From NCBI GenBank assembly GCA_015064885.1, contig SVRJ01000017.1, forward strand, positions 1 to 44,085: a stretch of DNA of 44,085 bases. The letters run 5' to 3'. The notes under the pieces are model-generated. The model was given only the letters and a program-made list of their open reading frames with translations, ran no database searches and was not told the DNA's origin. The position numbers and the translations under genes are program-made. The DNA is from Oscillospiraceae bacterium (lineage in GTDB: Bacteria > Bacillota > Clostridia > Oscillospirales > CAG-272). Below, piece after piece: positions 42,795-44,085 of the stretch; position 1 is the first letter of the stretch, and each line of letters begins with the position of its first letter.

Positions 42795-43654
42795 ACGGAT
42801 GCGGCCTCACTTTCTTTATCAAAGTGATTCATCAGCATCATGGAAATGAAGATGAGTATCATAAGGACGAAGGAAAGCGCAGATCCGAGGTTATAGTTAT
42901 ACGCCTGTTGGAACTGACGTTCTATTGCGTCACCGATGAGCTGATATTTTCCACCGCCCAGCTTCTGAGAAATGTAAAAGGTACTTACGCAAGGTACGAA
43001 AACCATTGTTATACCCGAAACGATACCGGATGAGGAAAGCGGAATTATGACCTTTGTAAGGACCTGCCATCCGTTACATCCAAGATCGGAGGCTGCTTCT
43101 ATAAGTCGGTTGTCCATCTTTTCCATTACCGTATATATAGGAAGGACCATATACGGAAGGTAATTATAGATCATACCGAATATTACCGCACCGCCCGTAT
43201 TTATCATCTGTATTCTCGGAAGACCTATTGACGCAAGAAAGTTATTGATAATACCGTTTGTTTCGATTATCGTCATAAGCGAATAAGTTCTGATGAGGAA
43301 GTTTGTCCACATAGGAAGCATTATAAGCATTATGAGTATTTTTTGCGTTCTGGGTTTTGTACGCGAAATAAAATATGCAAGCGGAAATGCAACGAGCAGA
43401 GATATTACCGTTGCGATAAACGCGAAGCATATTGAATGAAGAAAAACCGTTGAATAATCTGACCCGAAAAAGGTCTTGAAATTATCAAGTGTAAACTGCC
43501 CGTTTTTATCCGTGAAGGAATAATATACGACAAGTATCATCGGAACTATTATAAATATCAGCATCCATACGATATGCGGGGTCGCGGTAAAGGTCTGCGC
43601 AAATCTGCGGCGTCTCGCATGGTCGAAGGAACGGGGATCTGCAATCTTATTCAT
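42791..43654 (-). CDS. potB: Spermidine/putrescine ABC transporter permease PotB
   Basis: 287 residues with six membrane helices. The N-terminal part has the basic stretch HARRRRFAQTF before the first helix and YSFTDKNGQFTLDNFKTFF after it. The EAA loop is LIEAASDLGCNGWQVLTKVIIPLS, and the substrate-path region VPCVSTFYISQKLGG matches PotB. GGAGG sits 6 bases before the ATG. It overlaps potA by 8 bases upstream and potC by 4 downstream. Confidence 0.95.
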   Translation of the reverse strand: MNKIADPRSFDHARRRRFAQTFTATPHIVWMLIFIIVPMILVVYYSFTDKNGQFTLDNFKTFFGSDYSTVFLHSICFAFIATVISLLVAFPLAYFISRTKPRTQKILIMLIMLPMWTNFLIRTYSLMTIIETNGIINNFLASIGLPRIQMINTGGAVIFGMIYNYLPYMVLPIYTVMEKMDNRLIEAASDLGCNGWQVLTKVIIPLSSSGIVSGITMVFVPCVSTFYISQKLGGGKYQLIGDAIERQFQQAYNYNLGSALSFVLMILIFISMMLMNHFDKESEAASV

Positions 43655-44085
43655 TCTCTTCCTCCGTTACCGATTCCTCATCCTCGGGATCAAGGACAGA
43701 GAGCATTTCAAGCTCGTCACTGAAGGATGAATAATCACCGTATTTGTTGGAGTATTCGGATTTTTTCATTACGTGAATAGCATCAGGTTCTATGTACAAG
43801 CCTATGCTGGCACCTTCCTTTACAAAGTCGGTAGTCTGGATCATCCACATAAATCCACCTATATCTACTATGACCTCGTAGTGAACCCCCTTAAAGGTTA
43901 CACTTGTTACGTCACCGCAAAGCATTCCCTGCTCTACCGGGACAACGTCAACGTCCTCGGGTCTTACGACTATATCCACCTTTTCGTTCTTGGCAAATCC
44001 CTTGTCAAAGCATTCGAATACGTGACCGGAAAATTTTGCTCTGTAGTCCTCAAGCATAACTCCTTCAACAATATGACTTTCACCG
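43647..44085 (-). CDS. potA: Spermidine/putrescine ABC transporter ATPase PotA, C-terminal part
   Basis: The frame is open to the right edge, so the Walker domain lies outside the window; 145 codons are visible. The visible part begins GESHIVEGVMLEDYRAKFSG, the hinge into the C-terminal TOBE/regulatory domain, with VDIVVRPEDVDVV and VTSVTFKGVHYEVIVD as in PotA. The last 30 residues form an acidic tail (DPEDEESVTEEENE) beyond the usual domain end. An internal ATG at 44057 with a GGAG site could be mistaken for a start, but the upstream codons read on in PotA sequence. Confidence 0.92.
   Translation of the reverse strand, partial: GESHIVEGVMLEDYRAKFSGHVFECFDKGFAKNEKVDIVVRPEDVDVVPVEQGMLCGDVTSVTFKGVHYEVIVDIGGFMWMIQTTDFVKEGASIGLYIEPDAIHVMKKSEYSNKYGDYSSFSDELEMLSVLDPEDEESVTEEENE

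Noticed and set aside
44033-44057. ATG at 44057 as a true start giving a 136-residue stand-alone protein
   Set aside because: The frame continues to the window edge with sequence typical of the PotA hinge, so this is an internal methionine of potA.
1-44085. CRISPR arrays, insertion sequences, phage genes, integrase or attachment sites
   Set aside because: No spaced repeat array, transposase, integrase or phage structural gene was found on either strand. tRNA-Arg has no partial duplicate of its 3' end in the window.

Overview
The window looks like a chromosomal segment of an anaerobic, low-to-mid GC, Gram-positive bacterium of the class Clostridia. The evidence is a Spo0A with a well-conserved DNA-binding domain, AAGGAGG-type ribosome sites, near-consensus sigma-A promoters (TTGACA-17-TATAAT), a tRNA gene with encoded CCA, lipoprotein and wall-type secreted proteins, and NADP-type glutamate dehydrogenase. 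A gut-type Oscillospirales-like lineage is my guess from protein style only. I see no prophage, insertion sequence, CRISPR array or rRNA.

Layout. 1-2134: end-truncated pyridoxal kinase gene, divergent from a D,D-carboxypeptidase gene with its own promoter and terminator. 2136-6974: leftward operon nagA, unknown membrane protein, metG, tatD from one consensus promoter. 7056-8547: monocistronic gdhA. 8547-17292: leftward polA followed by three tandem paralogous secreted beta-helix lipoproteins without an intervening terminator. 17374-19663: rightward uracil-DNA glycosylase, AEC transporter and unknown membrane protein. 19664-21009: spo0A, with an unusual translation start region, and a DUF378 gene. 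21108-25508: pgk, tpiA and a GH36 alpha-galactosidase, highly expressed in codon style for the first two. 25518-25676: tRNA-Arg(CCG). 25676-28400: polar amino acid ABC transporter with paired operator-like palindromes upstream. 28396-33270: uvrB-uvrA. 33420-34232: YgjP-type metallopeptidase. 34230-39339: two half-size ABC exporters flanking a DUF1854 gene. 39543-40580: PHP-domain hydrolase. 40681-44085: spermidine/putrescine importer potA(partial)-potB-potC-potD.

Most of the window is housekeeping: glycolysis, DNA repair (polA, udg, uvrA, uvrB, tatD), amino acid and polyamine uptake, amino sugar and galactoside use. The least ordinary parts are the ABC-DUF1854-ABC cassette, in which both half-transporters carry an N-terminal PH-like module plus a four-cysteine knuckle; the triplicated beta-helix lipoproteins; the spo0A leader, where a short overlapping leader frame and a hairpin sit between the ribosome site and the start; and a PotD that appears anchored by a C-terminal membrane helix instead of a lipid. 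Functions are read from recognised motifs; no database search was run.
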